Below are positions 61,960-64,000 of a DNA stretch of 64,000 nt, piece after piece. Under the pieces are notes generated by a model, which was given only the letters and a program-made list of their open reading frames with translations, had not been told where the DNA came from and made no database searches. Position 1 is the stretch's first letter; every line of letters starts with the position of its first letter. The stretch comes from Candidatus Gastranaerophilales bacterium (GTDB taxonomy: Bacteria; Cyanobacteriota; Vampirovibrionia; Gastranaerophilales; CAJFVJ01), in NCBI GenBank assembly GCA_944323485.1, contig CALUSR010000006.1, forward strand, positions 1 to 64,000. Reading direction: 5' to 3'. The position numbers and the translations under genes are program-made.

Positions 61960-62934
61960 TTATATCAGTTCTTCAACATCTTCAGGATTTGGAGCAAGAT
62001 CCAAACCGAATTGTTTCAACTTTTCGATAACTTCATCTGATGATTTCTTACCGAAGTTTTTGATGTTGAGCAAATCATATTCTGATTTTTTCAACAACTC
62101 CGGTAATGAGTTTATGCTTGCTCTTTTCAAACAGTTATAAGCTCTTACCGAGAGTTCCAAATCTTCGATTGTTATGCTTGGTGTAACATCTTCTTCTACT
62201 TCTTCTTCAACAGCCTGAGTCAAACCGCCGACAAAAGTAGGTTGACCTGTAAGTGAAGAAATAGCCATAAAGTGTTCAATCAACAGATTTGAAGCTTGAG
62301 TCAGGGCAGTATTGATATCAACGCTGCCATTACCCCAAATTTCAAGTATCAATTTGTCATAATCGGTAACTTGACCGACACGTGTATGTTCAACTGTATA
62401 ACTTACTTTCTTAATCGGCATAAAGCTTGCATCAATCGGCAACAAGTCTATCGGAAGATTTCCTTTGCCTTCTTTAAGAACATCAACAGTAATATATCCC
62501 TTGCCTACTTCGATTGTAATTTCGGCATGGATGCTTCCGCCTTCGGCTACTGTACAAATTAACCAGTCAGGGTTAATAACTTTAACACCTGCAGGTAGCT
62601 GCAAATCGCTTGCTAATACAGGACCTGCAGTATCAACATCAAGTCTCAAAATTTGAGGTTCTTTTTCTTCCGTTTTTACAACAAGACCTTTTAAGTTAAG
62701 CATTATATCGATAACATCTTCAACAACTCCGGGGATGGAAGTGTATTCATGAGTGATACCTTCAATTCTCAAAGAAGTAGCAGCCGCTCCTTCCAGACTT
62801 GAAAGAAGCACTCTTCTCAAAGAGTTACCGATTGTAGTACCAAAACCTCTATCCAACGGTTCGATAACAAATTTACCATAGTTAGAACCATCTGAAGCTG
62901 TTGTTGTATTTACGCATTTAATTTTTAAATCCAT
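61960..62934 (-). CDS. rpoA: RNA polymerase alpha subunit
   Basis: This 324-residue subunit has the N-terminal assembly domain (YGKFVIEPLDRGFGTTIGNS, LRRVLLSSLEGAAATSLRI, VEHTRVGQVTDYDKLILEIW) and the C-terminal DNA- and activator-binding domain (about 245-315: IEDLELSVRAYNCLKRASIN, IKNFGKKSSDEVIEKLKQFG). Length is normal. It is placed between rpsD and rplQ. Confidence 0.97.
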   Translation of the reverse strand: MDLKIKCVNTTTASDGSNYGKFVIEPLDRGFGTTIGNSLRRVLLSSLEGAAATSLRIEGITHEYTSIPGVVEDVIDIMLNLKGLVVKTEEKEPQILRLDVDTAGPVLASDLQLPAGVKVINPDWLICTVAEGGSIHAEITIEVGKGYITVDVLKEGKGNLPIDLLPIDASFMPIKKVSYTVEHTRVGQVTDYDKLILEIWGNGSVDINTALTQASNLLIEHFMAISSLTGQPTFVGGLTQAVEEEVEEDVTPSITIEDLELSVRAYNCLKRASINSLPELLKKSEYDLLNIKNFGKKSSDEVIEKLKQFGLDLAPNPEDVEELI

Positions 62935-62957
62935 GGTAGCCTTGATCCTCCTAAACT

Positions 62958-63560
62958 CTATTTAGAGTAATATTCTATGACTAATTGTTCCTTGAAATCA
63001 GGATCCATCTCCTCTCTTTGAGGAATTCTTTCAAATGTAACTTTCAATTCATCCTTGTCAACAGCCATCCATGCAGGCATAACCGCAACATCTATTGACT
63101 CTGTCAAAGATTTGAATAATTCTTTGCTTCTTTCTCTGATAGTGATTACATCTGAAGGTTTTACGAGGTAAGAGGGGATATCAACTTTTTTCCCGTTTAC
63201 CAAAACATGACCATGACCTACCAATTGTCTTGATTGGCGTCTTGTAGTTGAAAAACCTGCTCTGTACAAAACATTATCCAATCTGGATTCAAGAAGTTGG
63301 AGAAGGATTGTACCTGTTACTCCCTGACGTCTTGCAGCTTCTTTGTAATATTTTGCAAATTGTTTTTCACTAACCAAATATGTTAGACGAATTTTTTGTT
63401 TTTCATTCAGGTGAACAGCATAATCAGAAAGTTTTTTTCTGTTTTGACCATGCTGACCTGAGGCATATTGCGTCATTGAAGAAACAAGTTTCTTCGCTGA
63501 AATATCTTTTACACCGTAGTTTCTAAATAACTTATGTGCCGGTTCTCTGTATCTAGCCAA
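62958..63560 (-). CDS. rpsD: 30S ribosomal protein S4
   Basis: This 200-residue S4 contains the S4 RNA-binding domain (about 90-155; RLDNVLYRAGFSTTRRQSRQ and GHGHVLVNGKKVDIPSYLVK). The N-terminal zinc-binding cysteines found in some S4 proteins are absent, so it is the zinc-free form. Its place between rpsK and rpoA differs from most cyanobacteria, where I recall rpsD being elsewhere. Confidence 0.97.
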   Translation of the reverse strand: MARYREPAHKLFRNYGVKDISAKKLVSSMTQYASGQHGQNRKKLSDYAVHLNEKQKIRLTYLVSEKQFAKYYKEAARRQGVTGTILLQLLESRLDNVLYRAGFSTTRRQSRQLVGHGHVLVNGKKVDIPSYLVKPSDVITIRERSKELFKSLTESIDVAVMPAWMAVDKDELKVTFERIPQREEMDPDFKEQLVIEYYSK

Positions 63561-63592
63561 TTTGGGGCTCCTTTTTGTTTCAATTAATTACC

Positions 63593-63985
63593 TTATACTC
63601 TTCTTTTCTTTGGTGGACGACAGCCGTTGTGAGGAATTGGAGTAACATCTTTTATCAACGTAATTTCCAATCCTGCAGCCTGTATGGATCTGATAGCTGT
63701 TTCTCTGCCTGATCCCGGTCCTTTTACATAAACTTCAACTTTTTTCATACCTTGGTCGATAGATTTTTTTGCAACCAATTCAGCCGCTGATTGAGCTGCA
63801 AACGGAGTACCTTTTCTTGCTCCCTTAAATCCGCAAGCGCCAGCTGAAGCCCAGGCAACAGCATTTCCCTGCATATCAGTTGAAGTTACAATTGTATTAT
63901 TAAAAGTAGATTGAATATGTACTACGCCTTGCAGTACATTCTTCTTTTCTTTACGTTTTACTTTTGTCTTTGCGACCTTAGCCAT
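63593..63985 (-). CDS. rpsK: 30S ribosomal protein S11
   Basis: This 130-residue S11 has [60 protein letters not shown] and the conserved end [15 protein letters not shown]. Its start is 15 bases from the right edge; rpsM would be expected next upstream. Confidence 0.97.
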   Translation of the reverse strand: MAKVAKTKVKRKEKKNVLQGVVHIQSTFNNTIVTSTDMQGNAVAWASAGACGFKGARKGTPFAAQSAAELVAKKSIDQGMKKVEVYVKGPGSGRETAIRSIQAAGLEITLIKDVTPIPHNGCRPPKKRRV

Positions 63986-64000
63986 TATTTAATATTCTCC

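Overview
The window is AT-rich, densely coding bacterial chromosome. Several features point to a Gram-negative relative of Cyanobacteria, most likely a non-photosynthetic member of Vampirovibrionia/Melainabacteria (for example Gastranaerophilales). There is an Omp85/BamA with about three POTRA domains followed by an OmpH-like protein. The ribosomal block keeps the order rpoA-rplQ-truA-rplM-rpsI. The principal sigma factor is short, and no photosynthesis genes are seen. Several small proteins of unknown function share an N-terminal Phe-x-Gly motif that I associate, from memory, with this lineage. The taxonomic call is inference from gene content; no database was searched.

Left edge (1-1580): nine full copies and one cut copy of a 36-bp type II-C-like CRISPR repeat with 30-bp spacers, running off the window, with no cas genes visible. 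An LprI-like secreted protein, a short inverted-repeat element (MITE-like; second copy at 24648-24796) and a compact promoter-small ORF-terminator unit follow.

1580-10700 is an accessory stretch: lineage-type hypothetical proteins, an AlkD-type repair protein, a glutathione synthetase, an MdaB-like oxidoreductase, a SulP transporter, tRNA-Gly(GCC), a possible ADP-ribosyltransferase-fold protein, a candidate small RNA and a frameshifted ankyrin-repeat gene.

10690-32150 mixes envelope, metabolic and signalling genes: sppA, a phosphohexomutase, two separate pairs of MalF/MalG-type sugar permeases without binding protein or ATPase, a double-receiver histidine kinase, comM, a protein that may be a degenerate HerA-like ATPase with a PcrA-type C-terminus, B12-dependent ribonucleotide reductase, MlaE, a PDZ/radical-SAM DUF512 protein and two glycosyltransferase-like proteins.

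32200-48000: a compact mtnA-zincin-cutA operon faces bamA-ompH-tsaC-rpiB. On the minus strand follow a helicase-nuclease, a PilT-like ATPase and a sirtuin-like zinc-ribbon protein in one tight cluster, then a TolC-type protein. A 43-residue membrane peptide precedes a GH38 alpha-mannosidase.

48280-55360 is a reduced chemosensory cluster: a transmembrane receptor without a sensor domain, CheA fused to CheW and a receiver, an HD phosphohydrolase, and divergently a receiver-GGDEF cyclase and a tandem CheW protein. No CheR, CheB or stand-alone CheY is present, which suggests output through cyclic di-GMP rather than classical chemotaxis.

55500-64000 is core information processing: dgt-dnaG-rpoD on the plus strand, converging on rpsK-rpsD-rpoA-rplQ-truA-rplM-rpsI on the minus strand.
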